From the NCBI GenBank assembly GCA_024362935.1, contig JANCRA010000018.1, forward strand, positions 1,426,001-1,490,000: a DNA stretch of 64,000 bases, in the 5' to 3' direction. Below the pieces are notes generated by a model, which made no database searches, had not been told where the DNA came from, and saw nothing but the letters and a program-made list of their open reading frames with translations. The position numbers and the translations under genes were made by a program. This DNA comes from Setophaga petechia (Eukaryota; Chordata; Aves; Passeriformes; Parulidae). Shown here one piece after another: positions 33,301 through 46,261 of this stretch. How positions within the stretch are numbered: position 1 is the first letter of the stretch; every line of letters begins with the position of its first letter.

Positions 33301-36300
33301 CTGAGAAATGTGGCTCCTGGTGGAGATGCCTGAGGAGGCTACACTGGGACTTTATCTTGTTTCCTGACTTAAAACACTCTTATCATTTCACTGGCTCAAA
33401 ACCATTATCCTTTGTGAATAATTCATGCAGGTAAGTGGATGCATTCAAATGTACAGCTGTCATAGCAGGACTTGTTTGTAGTATTGGAGCTCTATTTGCC
33501 ACAGAGCTACAAATTCACTTTACTGCATTTCCACACAGGATGCACTTGGAATGGCCATACATGACTTTGTGTCACTGCCATGCAGTCAGCACAGCTGAAA
33601 TTCAGTGCATCCCCTGCTGGAGCCTGTCAAGGCAGAACAGCTTCCAAGAAACACTGAAATTTGATCAGCCTTTTGCTGCAATCCCCAGGGAGGAAAAAAA
33701 TCCCCTCCTCATGCCATTACATGCTCCATTGTTCTTAACATGACAGCTTCCATAAAAACAGTAGTAAACACTTAAAATAAAGAGTAGGATCCCATGTCTT
33801 TTAAACAGTGAATTGACTTTCAGCAGTGGTCAGGTGATCCACCTGATGAGAAATTCACAATTGGGAACCCCTGTTCCTGAGGAACAAAAAAGGAAAATAA
33901 TAATGGTGGAGTGCTAATAATAGTCTGGATATTCCTGGATATTCTGGATGTTTGAGTCTTTAGGCACTGATCTAATGGCACATTTTGTGCATTTTTCACA
34001 GGCATCTGTTGGTATTTTGCTTCTGTGTTGTTTTTTGATGCTGCAGATCCCTCTGAACCAGTGGGTGAAACACAAACAGCAGCTCAGGCTGCCCCAGGAT
34101 GAAGAACTGCACATCAAAGCCCTGGGGCTGTGCCTGCAGCCAGGTGGGAATGAATCCCAGGAAGGAAAAATCCCAAATGGGAGGGAAAATCTCCTGGGGA
34201 GCACCAGGGAGGTGTGAGGGCAGGGGAGCCTGGTGGGGTCTCCATGCCTGGAGTGTTGGGGAATTCTCTGTCCTGTCTGCAAGGGAAGGGGCTGCCCCAC
34301 GTTGCTGTTCCAAAGGACAGCAGTTGCATTCTGCTTTTTATGAGTTAGAGGAAATTGTTGAGCTTGGGAAGGCTGGCTGCAGACTTTGTTTCTCTCTCAT
34401 GCACAGGATAATCTCCAGTGATTACTTTTTCCTGGTGCATTTCCTGTTGGGCTGTCCAGAGGCCGTGGCAGATGCAGGAGTAAATAGGTCAGTGAATTTT
34501 GAATTATTCCATCCCCTGCTTTTTCCAGTCTTGTCACACTTATTCCTTTTTTTTTCCCACAGTCTTTGTTTTTCCAGCACCTGAATAAAAGCCAGAGTCT
34601 GATATCCCACAGCTGTAAAGCTGCCTGGCCTTCCAGCAATCCCATCTTCATAATTGTTTACATTATCATTGCACTGTAAGATAGTGAGTGATGAACTAAT
34701 GCACATTCCTTGATGTTTATGTCTGGGATGTCCTTGTGACTTTTAAAGGATCTGAAATGGAGACTTTCAAATGGAATTTGGAAACTCTTGCTTTGTCAAG
34801 TTAATTTGAGGAGAGAAAAACAACCACTCAGGAATTTATGTTTAAAATCTGAAGAAATGTAGATAAAGGATTTTAAGTGAGCTTAAAATGAACTCAGGAC
34901 TTCAACAGCCATATCCACATTCATTTTCGTGGGACTGTTATCTCTGTTAATGATATTATCATGGCCTGGCAGACTCAGAAACAGAAGCTGTTTATCCAGT
35001 CAATTACAGGGTTATCCCCAAATAGTAGTTTTAATTTAATTTGACTTATTGACTTCTAGCTTCTTGCTGTTCACCAGGAAAATGTGGGCAGGCTTTTTTC
35101 CCAAAACACAACTATCTTTCCTAACTGTTAGTCTTGGATGGGCTTTGCTGTTACATTACCATCTAAAATTAGTTCCAGTCCAAAGGAATTCTACATATTT
35201 GTTTGGGAATATATAAGAATATGGAGGAGTGGAGAAAAGGGCTGAATTTGAGAAAGACCTGCTGAAAAACCTCATTCTCTTCTGCAAGAAATCCAAAATT
35301 ACTTCAGTCCTATTAGTGTTAATTACTCTTGAGTACTTCCTGTTGAAACAACTATTGTGTTTTATTTGCTACCAAAGCCTCATTTGAGGCATTCTCTTAT
35401 TTCCTGGAAGATGAATGGCTGCTGGCAGCTCTCAGTCACTGCTGCATCAGTTTTCCTCACAGCTTTCCCTGTTTCCCAGCTCCCTGCTCTGTCTGGAATC
35501 ACAGTGTTCCTGCAGAGGTCAAGTTTATTATGCACATGAGTGAGGATGGCAAAATAAAGATCCTCTAAGGACTCGATTGATGAAGGTCCTAAAAGAAATA
35601 ATTAATGGCTGCACCAGTCAGGCTCCTGAACCAGCTGTAGAAACCACACTGGAAATTGATCTTTTTTGTCTGTAAAAAAAAAAACAAAACATAACTTGGC
35701 TTTTGGCTTAGATCCATCCAGCACTGTAAGGAGAGGAAAAAATATCCCGTGAGCTGTTTGTTTTTGTAGTTATTCAAACCGATGAGCTCAGAGTTTGGAA
35801 ATGCTGAAAAAAAAAAAAAAGAGGGAGAGAAGAAGAGAAGACCTGGAGCAAAGCAAGGGGAATCTGCACGCACGCAGGAAAGGGAATGTTGGATATCGAT
35901 GCCACCTAGTGGGAATTCTCCAGAAGATCGAGGAGAGCCAGGCTGCTGCTTTTCACCCTAAAAAAATCTCTTAGAGAAATAAAGAAATCATTGATGATGG
36001 TGTGGGCGCTGAGCAGCGTCAGTGAGTGAGGCTGGGAGTGTGTGAGATGGAGGCTACAGGTGGTGGATGGAAAAAGTAAAGTTAATTAAATCTCTTACAA
36101 GGGGACTGTGTCTGTTAGAGTCAGGTAACAAAAAGCCCCTAACACTGCTCAGTGGGTGCAGGGGAGCTCCTTGCCTGTGGAATATTGCCCTGGAAAGGTT
36201 GGGGAGGGCTTTGAGACAGTGCACATGCTGGGTTTATTAACCTTACCTGGGCTGAAGTGCTTGGAGGCAATGGAGCTCATAAAGTTTTACAAGCATTTAC

Positions 36301-37476
36301 ACAGCACATTTACATTGTGAATAAAGAAGTGCTACAGCTGCTGGGAAGAACCTCTGCACGGAGTTACTGCCTTGTAAATAATGAGCCTTGAGAGCAAAAT
36401 CTGCTCACCTACAGTATCAGACATTCTTGTGCTCTGGCCATGATGATGAACAGTCCCTGAGAGCCATGAAGCCCAGCTCAGTGCATGCCTTTTCTTGTTT
36501 GATTGGAAAAAACCCTTCATTTCCTTAGGAAATGATGTTGCAATCAGACAAAAGCGTTGTGTTTGTGTGCTGTTCACTTTTAAACCTTGCAATTCATTGT
36601 TTAACTCAAGCAGATTTACCAGAGGGCAGCAATCTCAGATATGACATTCCTGAAAGTTTCATGGAAATAAGTGTCCAGGTAGAGGAGGATCAGCCAGGGA
36701 GAAAATTCCATCAGCTCATCAGCTGGCCCCTAATAACATGGAAAAATACTTAATACATACTGCTAGCACAAAAAAAAAAAAATACCATTACTTTTCATAG
36801 TAAACTATAAACCACAAGATTTTCAAAGATAAGCTTCTGCTGGAAGTGTTTGTTTAGGCAAAAGCTACAGACAAGTGATAGTAAAAGAGGAATGTGAGTG
36901 GGACTGGGGCATTGAGCAGCAGCAGGGGTTTTACTCCTGATTCCACCCTGCAGGGGGATCCCAGCACACTGCCTGGCACCCTGGCACCACTGGATGCCAC
37001 CAGGATTCTCAGCTGGAATGCATTTAGGTCCTGGCAGAACCCCAAAGTGTTTCCCTAACCTGGCTGGCTCTTGCTGTTGAGAGCAGAGGAGCCTGGTGCA
37101 CTCTGAGCACGTTCCTGCTGTTTGTCACTCTCTGCTTTAAATGTGAGATCACCTCGTGTCCAGGGGGGCTCAGAACTGCAGCGTGTGACTGCCAGAAGGG
37201 ACTCATTTAAAAGGGGATGGCAATTCACAGAAAAACCAAAAAGGAATGGAATGAACTCCTGATCCCTGTGCTGCCCCTGGGACACCTTTGCCTCTCTCGC
37301 CTCTGGGCTCAAAGGGACCCTCCCTTCCTCCCCATTTCATGGGCAAAGAGGAGGGTTTGTGTCATGGGCAGTTGGCCTTGCACTCACTGGGATCAAAGCT
37401 GTGTTTGCAGGAGGTCAGGCCACTCCTTGAGGAGGAGAGGGGGAGAGGAGGAGACCCCAGAAGCCCAGTGATGCAG
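30381..37476. other. Intergenic, no gene or repeat recognised
   Basis: This is AT-rich, apparently unique sequence. The longest open frame (31761-32144, minus) has no recognisable domain and no splice or promoter support. A TATAAA at about 32172 and loosely LTR-like composition around 31.8-32.3 kb are not enough to call an element. Confidence 0.6.
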
Positions 37477-37640
37477 ATCACAGAATCCCAGGATGGTTTG
37501 GGTTGGAGAGGACCCTAAAGCCCATCCAGTCCCATTCCCTGCACCTTCCACTATCCCAGGCTGCTCCAAGCCCCCTCCAACCTGGCCTGGAACACTTCCA
37601 GGGATGGGGCATCCACGATCAGTGGGGACAGTCCACATGT
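37477..37640 (-). mobile_element. CR1 LINE 3' fragment, minus orientation
   Basis: ATCACAGAATCCCAGGATGG, TTTGGGTTGGAGAGGACCC, CCTTCCACTATCCCAGGCTG and CTCCAAGCCCCCTCCAACC, then CTTCCAGGGATGGGGCATCC, is a well preserved reverse-complement CR1 3' end. Confidence 0.92.
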
Positions 37641-39819
37641 TTCAGCAAATAATTCAAAATCCCACAGTATCAGGCTATGGAAACCTGGTTCTCTGTGGCT
37701 GTTTTTTGGATATTTTATGCTTTTTGGAGTGTCATTTCTGCTGACCTGCTCCAGGGCTGGGGCACTTTGGAGAGGAACTGCAAATGTTATCTCTCACATG
37801 TTGTTTGTTATCTTCAAAAGGAATCTCCTTTTTAAACAGCCCCACGGAAGTTCCTGTATTTAAAAATAGCAGCCCTAAAGGGCTTCAATTTTCCTTTGGG
37901 CTTAGCTTCATCCAGATTGCATGAGTCAAGGAAAAGCCTGAACATACAGGGAGGAAGTGACATAGACATATTGTTCATGATGAGAGCACTCAGCAAATGG
38001 GAAACAGAAATTTGGCAGGGGCAGTAAGGAAGATTAAAATACATCTGGACTGGAGCTGTGGTATTCCAAGGGGTGAAATAACCAAAACAATTGGAAATCA
38101 ATCAAAATGCATTATTGGATATTTTAACATTCAAATGCCAGCAATGAGGAGAGGGAATTTGCCAAATTTCGATAAAATAGGATTTTATTATGGTGAGCTT
38201 TCTGCATGGCTCAGGTGAACTTCCTGGTTGCTTAAAATTAATTTGGTTTATCTCTAAAGAGACTGAAAGAATTGAGAAAGCTGCTGCAGCAAAGCAATAG
38301 AGTTTTTAAGTTCATGTAGTACATGTAGAAGAAACCTACTGTTAGGAAGAGCTGATGATTTTTCTCCAGTTTCAGATGGCAGAAATCTCCAAATCTAGAG
38401 GTAAATAATTGCTGACCTCTTACCTATAAGGATGATTAATTAAAGGTGCAATTCCTAATCAAGTCAAGTAAGAACTATGTTTGCCTAAGGGCTGCACTTC
38501 TCAGAATTGCTATTTAATGTGCATTATGTGCAAAATAAAACAAAGACTGGAATTCCTACAGACACTTTTCTGGGTGACACCCTCCTTCTGTTAAAGCCAA
38601 CATCAGGTTATTGACTACAGCATACTCCAAATTTCACTTTTACTTTCTTTTCCCTTCACAATTTAAGAGGTGATTGCTTTGTTTTGACTTGACTCATAAC
38701 CTGAGGCATGAGCAACGCTGATGTGCAGCGATAAAACTTCCTGTTAGGGTAAATCCCAAGAAACTCCAGCAACTTTATTGTCAATTTGGACTCCTACCAA
38801 CGCTACAGTGGAGGATTTTTTTCATTTTTATTTCCACAGTAAAAGTAAGAGGCCCCAGCTGAAAGATGACAGCCAGGCTGCATTTTAGAGCAGTTTGGGT
38901 CCAGAGCCAGACCTGTATTCTGCAGCCTGAAACCTTTTTCTAATTAAAATACACTTGATCTACTGTTAGAGTGTTGGAGAGCTTTTGAAGTCAGACTCTC
39001 CCTTTTCCACTTTTGCAGGGTGTTTTGAGAAAAGAAGGTTGTCTCTGCCTTGGGACACATAAATGGGGCTTGGTTAATAGATGAGAATAAGCACAGGGTA
39101 GATGAGGTTGGAAACTTCTTATTCCACTTTGATGTGTCCATCCTAAACCCCTGAATTTTTTACAGCATTTATCACTATGGTATTTGGTGATCTATCAGGT
39201 TTAGGAGTGGGCTTGCTGTCTTTTTTTCTCCTCAGGTAAGTGTCTGCTGTCTTTTTAGAGCTCTCTTCATGTGTTTCAGTGCAAATTTTGAAACTTGTTC
39301 AAGAAGTTGGTTTTATATGATTTTCTCAAGGCATGAAGCCTCAGGATCAGTCAGGATTACACATCCTCTTTGTCACTTATAACCAAATTTGCCAGTATTT
39401 CTCTATAAATAACAAAAGCACATGGGCTCATCTGAAGCAAAGTTTTTCTTAAATAGAAGATATATTTCCTTTTTTTTATCCTGTAGGAATTACAGTATCT
39501 AGGACATTTTTCTTTAAACAGGTTCCTTCCCTTATTTAAAGGGAAGAGCTAAACCCCTGACTTCAACAAGCCTCACACTGTTGGCAATGTGCTTTTTAGA
39601 GCTCACTCCAAAGCCCATGCAGATACAACATGATATTTGATATATTCATGTGAATTCAACACAGAGCTGGAAGCTTCAGGATTCTCAGAGGCTGGCTGAC
39701 ACTCCTGAGTGTCCCTTCTTGGGAAAACAGCTGTTCCAGGAGAGCAAGAGTTGGTTTACACTTGATGTTTGGCAATTAACTCAAAGGATGCTCTACATCA
39801 GCCTCATTTGGGCTGAGGG
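37641..39819. other. Intergenic, nothing recognised
   Basis: This is AT-rich unique sequence with only short open frames. No repeat family, RNA gene or promoter-like island was seen. Confidence 0.6.
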
Positions 39820-39968
39820 CTCCCCAGGATTCCTGGAAGTGTCCAAATCCAGGTTGGATGGGGCTTGGAGCAGCCTGGGGCAGTGGGAGGTGTCCCTGCC
39901 ATGGCAGGGGTGGAGCTGGATGGGCTTTAAGGTTTCTCCCAAGCCAAACCATTCTGGGGTTCTGTGAC
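39820..39968 (+). mobile_element. CR1 LINE 3' fragment
   Basis: GGATTCCTGGAAGTGTCCAA, CCAGGTTGGATGGGGCTTGG, AGCAGCCTGGGGCAGTGGGA, CCCTGCCATGGCAGGGGTGG, and the tail AAGCCAAACCATTCTGGGG with TTCTGTGA form a clean plus-oriented CR1 3' end. Confidence 0.93.
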
Positions 39969-40632
39969 AAACCTGTAAGTGGCAGATGTCCAACACTGTC
40001 TGTTAGTGCAGGAATTCCTCTGGCCATAACAAACATCCTTTAAGGTGCCAGAGCTGTTACCACTGGTCACAACTCCTACATGTAAACATAAAAACCTGCA
40101 GAGTGCAAAGCCACGGACTAATGATCATCCTTAGGGGTGTTTTTCACTCACAAAACTGTGCCTGGGTAGAGCAGTCCCTTATAACAGGAAACTTCACTCA
40201 AGAGATCTGGCCATAGGTCTTGAAATCCTTGGAAATCTCTTTAGTACTGCCTGGGCCCCAAAATTCTCATTATAAACCAATCCAGAACGTGCATCCAAGC
40301 TTTCTATCCTGTTTCCATGCCATAGTGCTTTGTTGGGACACAATTGAAATTCCTTTCAACTCAAATTCTCCTTGACTACAAGAAACATTGCCTGGGACCC
40401 TGCCTTTCAAAACAGCCAAGCAGAGGAGGCTCTGTGCTCAGTGCCAGCAGCCAGGCCTCTGTGATCTGAGCTGCTTTCCACACCAACATCTCCAAAGGGA
40501 AAAGTGCATGGATAACACCTTCCCCAGAGGTGGCACATTGAAGATGCAGACCTCTTTGATTCAGGAGAAGGGAGAGTTCAGTCAGGGATTCTCCAAACTT
40601 TCTGGGCACAGAAAGGAGCTGTGGCAGCCTCT

Positions 40633-40785
40633 GGATCCCTGGAAGTGTCCAAGCCCATGCTGGATGGGGTTTGGAGCACCCTGGGATGGTGGAAAGTGTC
40701 CCTGCCCATGGCTGGGGTGGAACAGGGTCTTTATGCTCTTCCAACTCAATCCATTCTGGGATTCTTTTCTATGGTTCTAAGGCTA
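40633..40785 (+). mobile_element. CR1 LINE 3' fragment
   Basis: GGATCCCTGGAAGTGTCCAA, GCTGGATGGGGTTTGGAGC, ACCCTGGGATGGTGGAAAG and a tail ending CCATTCTGGGATTC form a plus-oriented CR1 3' region. It lies about 660 bp from another copy of the same segment and orientation. Confidence 0.92.
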
Positions 40786-42162
40786 AAATATTCCAGACTC
40801 TGGGTTCTGACTGTTTTGGATCCCTTGTTGAAAAGTCTTGTTGTCATCCCAAGCCAGGTGGGGGCTGCACTGTAAATCTCCATTTATTTTAGGATGGGGG
40901 AAGAGTTTCTTCCTTCAAATAATGACCTGCTTTTACTGAAACAACCAACCAGGAATGTGCTCCTGCCAATTTAAGATATTTTCCTTTGCACCTAAAGACC
41001 GAGTCTGGAAAAAATGGGGTTTTTTTGATGTTTTACTTTGACCATACTGCTTCTCTGTCCAATATCTTATAAATTCCTTTTGCCTTGAAGTTTATGTGGA
41101 CTTTATTTCAAAACCATATTTACCCCTGAGATCAGGACTCTGTAGTTGAATGGAATTTGGAAAAAGGGATTAGAAAATACAGGGTAAATGTGCAGTAAAG
41201 AGCTTTCAACTGCTGTCTCTCCATCCCTGGAGCCCCTCCAGAAGTGGCCAACAACGCTGATGCCACTGAAGAGGATGATGAGGGAAACAAGGAGAGAAAC
41301 AAAAGGAGGAGGCAAAGAGGCTGATTGATGATCCCCAGCTCATTAGTAACCTTTTCAAAAGTAGGGCAACACACCAAAAATTCCAAACTCACTCCAAAGT
41401 CCTTGGTGTGCCATATTGTTTAAGTTCCTCCTGGAATGCAGCTGCCTTCTGGACAAAGGCCACCAATGTTTTGCCACATTTTAGGTTTCTGATTCCTATT
41501 CATCAGCAAGAAGCTTCTCCAAGCTTTTTTAGGAACCTCCATGTGTGACCTTTAACTTCATCTTTCCATGACAAGAAGCACTGCAAAAGTAAACGACTGC
41601 AGCCCATTTGTGACAGTATTTTCAGAAACAAATCCAGCAAATCCTTCTGGGGTTCTCAGTAACCTCTCACATGATGAATAATAATTAATCCTTTGAAGTG
41701 AGTACATAATCGTTTTTGGGGGTTTTTCAATGAAATATGACTTCATGCTTTAGACATGGCAGGGAAGCCTCTGTATGCAAATCACCTTGTGCTGATGAGG
41801 TTTTGTTTTACTTTTTAATGAGGGGAGAAACGCTGACTGAAGTGGAGCCGTGTTCTACATTAAAAAGGAGCAGTATATTTGTTAGCCAAATGTAGCACCT
41901 TGTAACAAGAACATCCAGTGACAGAAATATTTCTTGCAAGTGCAGCCTGGTGGGAAAATGCTGAGGTGTTCTGGCTCTCAATTTGCACAGCACAATTCTA
42001 CTTTCTGTGGGTAGGGGCACTGTCAGGATGGGGTGGTTGCTCCTAAAGCTATTCAGGTGTGGTCCCAATGTTCATTTTACATTATTTTTATCCATTACAT
42101 TATTTTTATCCTAGGGATGGCACTGGCACCTGAACTTCTCAGCAAACACAGAGGCTGGAGCC

Positions 42163-42443
42163 AAATGGGACTTGGTCTCCATTCCAACAAGTGACAGGAT
42201 GAGAGGAAACAGCCTCAAGTTGCACGAGGGGAGGTTTAAACTCGATATTAGGGAGAATTTTTCTCATGGAAAGGGCTGTCAGGCTGCCCAGAGCAGTGGT
42301 GGAGCCTCCATCCCTGGGAAGGTGTGGATGTGGCACTCAAGGACAGGGTTTAATGGTGAGCACGGTGGTGATGCTGGGTTGGCACTGGGCTTAATGACCT
42401 CAGAGGTCTTTTCCAACCTTAAAGATTCCATGGCTCTATAATC
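42163..42443 (+). mobile_element. CR1 LINE fragment (longer 3' region)
   Basis: GTGACAGGATGAGAGGAAAC, GCCTCAAGTTGCACGAGGGG, AGGTTTAAACTCGATATTAG, GCTGCCCAGAGCAGTGGTGG, and the tail CAGAGGTCTTTTCCAACCTT with GATTCCATGGC match the CR1 3' region, plus strand. This subfamily differs from the shorter fragments nearby. Confidence 0.92.
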
Positions 42444-42893
42444 CCTGCCTGGAAAAAACTTCTCCAGTCCATCTGGTTCTTCTTTCTGACACAAGGGGGG
42501 GTTTACAGAATTATTCTCTACCATTCAGGCAGAGTCAGTTTGAGATTTTTTTTCCCTTCTTCTTCTTTCTCTCTCCTTGTTCGATGACCTTTAACCCCGA
42601 ATTATTTATATTTCTCTTCTATTTACACTCTGATGTTTTTCAGCAGCACCAGCCTGTGCTGGGTCACCCTGAGAACTTTGGTTTAGTGGCTGCCCAGTGA
42701 GTGACATTTCAGACCCAATGCAGGCCCAGCACCGTGGATGTTGTTCCTGCGGGGAACAGGAATTTCACAGCCACAAATTCCAGCTCCAGAGGAGGTGGGA
42801 AGGTGGGACCGGGCGCTTTCCTGGAATCCCCGCGCCCGCTGCCTTTTCGGGATGCGACCGCCAGGTGACACCAGATCCCTGATGCTGGGGACA

Positions 42894-43917
42894 GCCCGGC
42901 AAGTCCCGCTTTTCCCGGCCATTCCCGCACATCCCGGCCATTCCCGCTTTTCCGAGCATTCCCGCATCTCCCGGCCATTCCCGCACATCCCGGCCATTCC
43001 CGCATCTCCCGGTCATTCCCGCATCTCCTGGGAATTCCCGCTTTTCCCGAGCATTCCCACTTTTCTGAGTATTCCCGCACCTCCCGGCCATTCCCGCACT
43101 CTCCGATTCCCGCACCTCCCGGAAATTCCCGCACCTCCCATCCATTCCCTCATCTCCTGGGAATTCCCGCACATCCCGGCCATTCCCGCTTTTCCCGGCC
43201 ATTCCCCCATCTCCCGTCCATTCCCTCACCTCCCGGCCATTCCCATATCTCCCGGGAATTCCCGCACCTCCCGATCATTCCCGCACCTCCTGACCATTCC
43301 CCCATCCCCCGGCCATTCCCACTTTTCCCGGCCGTTCTCGCATATCCCGGCCATTCCCGCATCCCCCGGGCATTCCCGCACATCCCGGCCATTCCCGCAT
43401 CTCCCGGCCATTCCCGCTTCTCCTGGGAATTCCTGCACATCCCGGCTATTCCCGCTGTTCCCGGGCATTCCCGCACCTCCCGGCAATTCCCGCATCCCCC
43501 GGGAATTCCCGCACCTCCCGGCCATTCCCGCTTTTCCGGAGCATTCCCACTTTTCTGAGTATTCCCGCACATCCCGAGCGTTCCCGCACCTCCCGGCCAT
43601 TCCCGCACTCTCCGATTCCCGAACCTCCCGGAAATTCCCGCACCTCCCGTTCATTCCCTCATCTCCTGGGAATTCCCGCATATCCCGATCATTCTCGCAC
43701 CTCCTGACCATTCCCCTATCCCCCGGCCATTCCCACTTTTCCCGGCCATTCCCGTACATCCCGGCCGTTCCCTCAGATCCCGGCCATTCCTGCTTCTCCT
43801 GGGAATTCCTGCACATCCCGGCTATTCCCGCTCTTCCCGGGCATTCCCGCACATCCAGGCCATTCCCATATCCCCCGGGAATTCCTGCACATCCCGCCCA
43901 TTCCCGCATCTCCCAGG
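42894..43917. repeat. GC-rich minisatellite, about 19-bp unit, with higher-order structure
   Basis: About 1 kb is built from units such as CCGGCCATTCCCGCACATC and CCGGGAATTCCCGCACCTC, roughly 50 copies with few indels. Blocks of several units recur: the TTTTCTGAGTATTCCCGCAC block occurs at 43061 and 43551, and the CTCCTGACCATTCCC block at 43287 and 43701. This gives higher-order periods of about 490 and 414 bp, differing by 76 bp or four units. The long open frames on both strands are products of the repeat. Confidence 0.96.
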
Positions 43918-46256
43918 CAAGGCCGGCTGGCAGAGCTGGGGCTGGCCCGTAGCTGGGCTGAGCACGGAGAGCTTTGGCTCCTCCTTTGTTTCCTTCTTGC
44001 CCGGCCAAACGAAGCCCTGGGAAGGTAAAACCACTTCGGTTTAGGTTTCAGACTTAATAAAATGAAAATTCCCCAGAAGGCGACTACAGAGATTGAGCTG
44101 AACTCCAAATATTAAATTTGCTGGGAAAAAAACCCCTCAATTCGTGGTTATGGAGTTGCCTAATCCAGCACATTTGTTTTGTGGGGGTCCGTGGAGTGCT
44201 GGCTCCTGAAAAAGTCTCCTGGTCTGAAGGATCTTGGTGAGGGGATGTCTGTGAGATGTTCTTTCACCTTTGTGGAAAGCCTTTTGCTCCCATCCTCCTA
44301 TCCCTGCTTTCCTTGGGATTTTTGTGCCACAGAATTCCTTCAGGTCTGCAGCTGGATGAGTTCTCCTCCTCAGGTGTTTGCATCTGCCCTCAGCTACTGC
44401 TGGTTTCCTGTTCCTTTCTCCACACACCTCCTGCTCCTGTGCCATTCCAGGTGTTTGAGGAACATCTGGGATTTTACAGAGCCTAAAGAACTGAAGCAAA
44501 CAGTGTTTCCTCCTCCACAAAGCAGTAAATTTACACTCTTCTTCCACTCTTCTGCTCTCTTCACTGAGTACAATCTGTTCAAGGAAAAGTTAGTTGTCAT
44601 GTTTTAATTCAAAGGGGTCTTCTTATTCACCAGTTTTTTTCTCAGAGCCAAAAAAGAAATGGAAAATAGAAAAAAAAATTCTTGCCCAGTTTGTGGCAGT
44701 TCTTCACTGAGTTCAGAGATCTCATTTTGTCACAAAACATAAAACTGTGTTTGGTAACGTTCACCTGAGCTTCCCATGCTCTGATGCACTGGTGTGGCCT
44801 CAGGATGACTGCTCTGAGCATCCCATCTTTGCTTCACTGTGGGCATGTCCCAAGCTGCCTTTTCCTCCCCTGGGAATGAGGGATGGGAATTTTCTTCTTC
44901 CAATTTGTGCTTTATTCAAATAAAAATGTCATCTCCCACTGTGTAATTTTTACAACTGATTTTGTTTCACTGGACATCCCTTGACATTAAAATAATGAAA
45001 AAATATTAGCTGTGGTTTTTTTTGAATTGATTTTTTTTCTTCTGTCTATGAATGGCTGATAACATTGAGGAAAACTTCTCCAGAACTTTTAGACAGCCTT
45101 TGCCAGAGGTTTGTAAAGTGTTTTGAGATCTGCAGGATGAACACTCAAAAGTACCAAACGAGATGACTAACAGTGGATGTTTCTTACCTTGAAACAATCC
45201 ACAGAGCTTCATTGGAAACAAGAATAAAGAGTTTGTACCCAGCTGATGGAAACTGGGGGTTTACAAAACATTTAAATTCCCTTCTTCCCCGCTCTGCAGC
45301 TCTCGTCCTGCTTTTCCTTGACCTGCTGTTCTCAGTGCTGGTGAGTTGCTTATTTTCAGTGCAAATTTCTTTCACACAGCCCAAAGTCTGCACTGGAAGT
45401 GAAGCTCTTTGGCTCATGTAGCCTCATTATTTTTCTCCTGGTGCAAGGGGGGTTTTGCAAAGCTGAATTGAAACCAACAGGTATCTGTCTCGCCTGCACT
45501 TGTTAGAAGTGCCTACCTCGTACTGAGTTTATGTACTCGGGCTTGTACAAAAATATTGATGGCAAATTGGCTTCAAACTCACTGTAACGGGGTTGCTGTG
45601 GCATCATAGGATTGTTTATGTCTCAGAATTTCACCCCTTAAGGTCCAGGTTTTATTTCACAACTCCAAATGCATCAGTTCATCTCTGCTAAGTGGGGTTT
45701 TTACCACTGCACAGCCCCACAATCACTGGGACCCGCTCAAACTGGAGGCCTCATCAGGGCCCTAAAAGGAGAGGAAAGTGGGAATCTGTGTAAATGGGAG
45801 CTTCAGGGCAGCTCCAAATGGGGCTTTGGGTCACTCACTCTTCTCAGGAACAGCTTTTATAGGAGATGTTTGTGGAGGGAAAAATCCTGGCAAGCTTAAA
45901 AGCAATGGGAACATGTTTTTCTTTTCAATGGACATCTGTTGTGCTGAAGACAAAGCAGGCTTAGAAAATAATGATGACTCTGTGGCTCCAGATTATCTCC
46001 CCTGTTTGTCCATCCCCAGAACAAACCAGATTTGTCAAAAGCCTTGCTGAGCATCAGTTAAGTGTTGATGTAAGTGCAGCAGTCTGAAGTGTGCTTGGAG
46101 AAATCCCATCACAGCTCAGGGAAACGTGAGCCAGAGGCAGAGCATCCCCTGCTAGAGGGGAGCTCCAAATCCTGTGGGGGGATTATAAATGCTCCTGGAA
46201 TGCAATTTCTGCAGCTTTGCTTTGTCATCTCTGAGCACGTGGGCTCTGCTTGATTG
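43918..46256. other. Intergenic, nothing recognised
   Basis: A short GC-rich shoulder follows the minisatellite, then unique AT-rich sequence. No gene, RNA or repeat family was recognised. Confidence 0.55.
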
Positions 46257-46261
46257 GTAAT

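Noticed and set aside
42738..44008. Long ORFs on both strands (up to 404 aa) over the GC-rich minisatellite.
   Set aside because: They are open only because the 19-bp unit lacks stops in these frames. The peptides are simple repeats of the array, with no start context, domain or homology.
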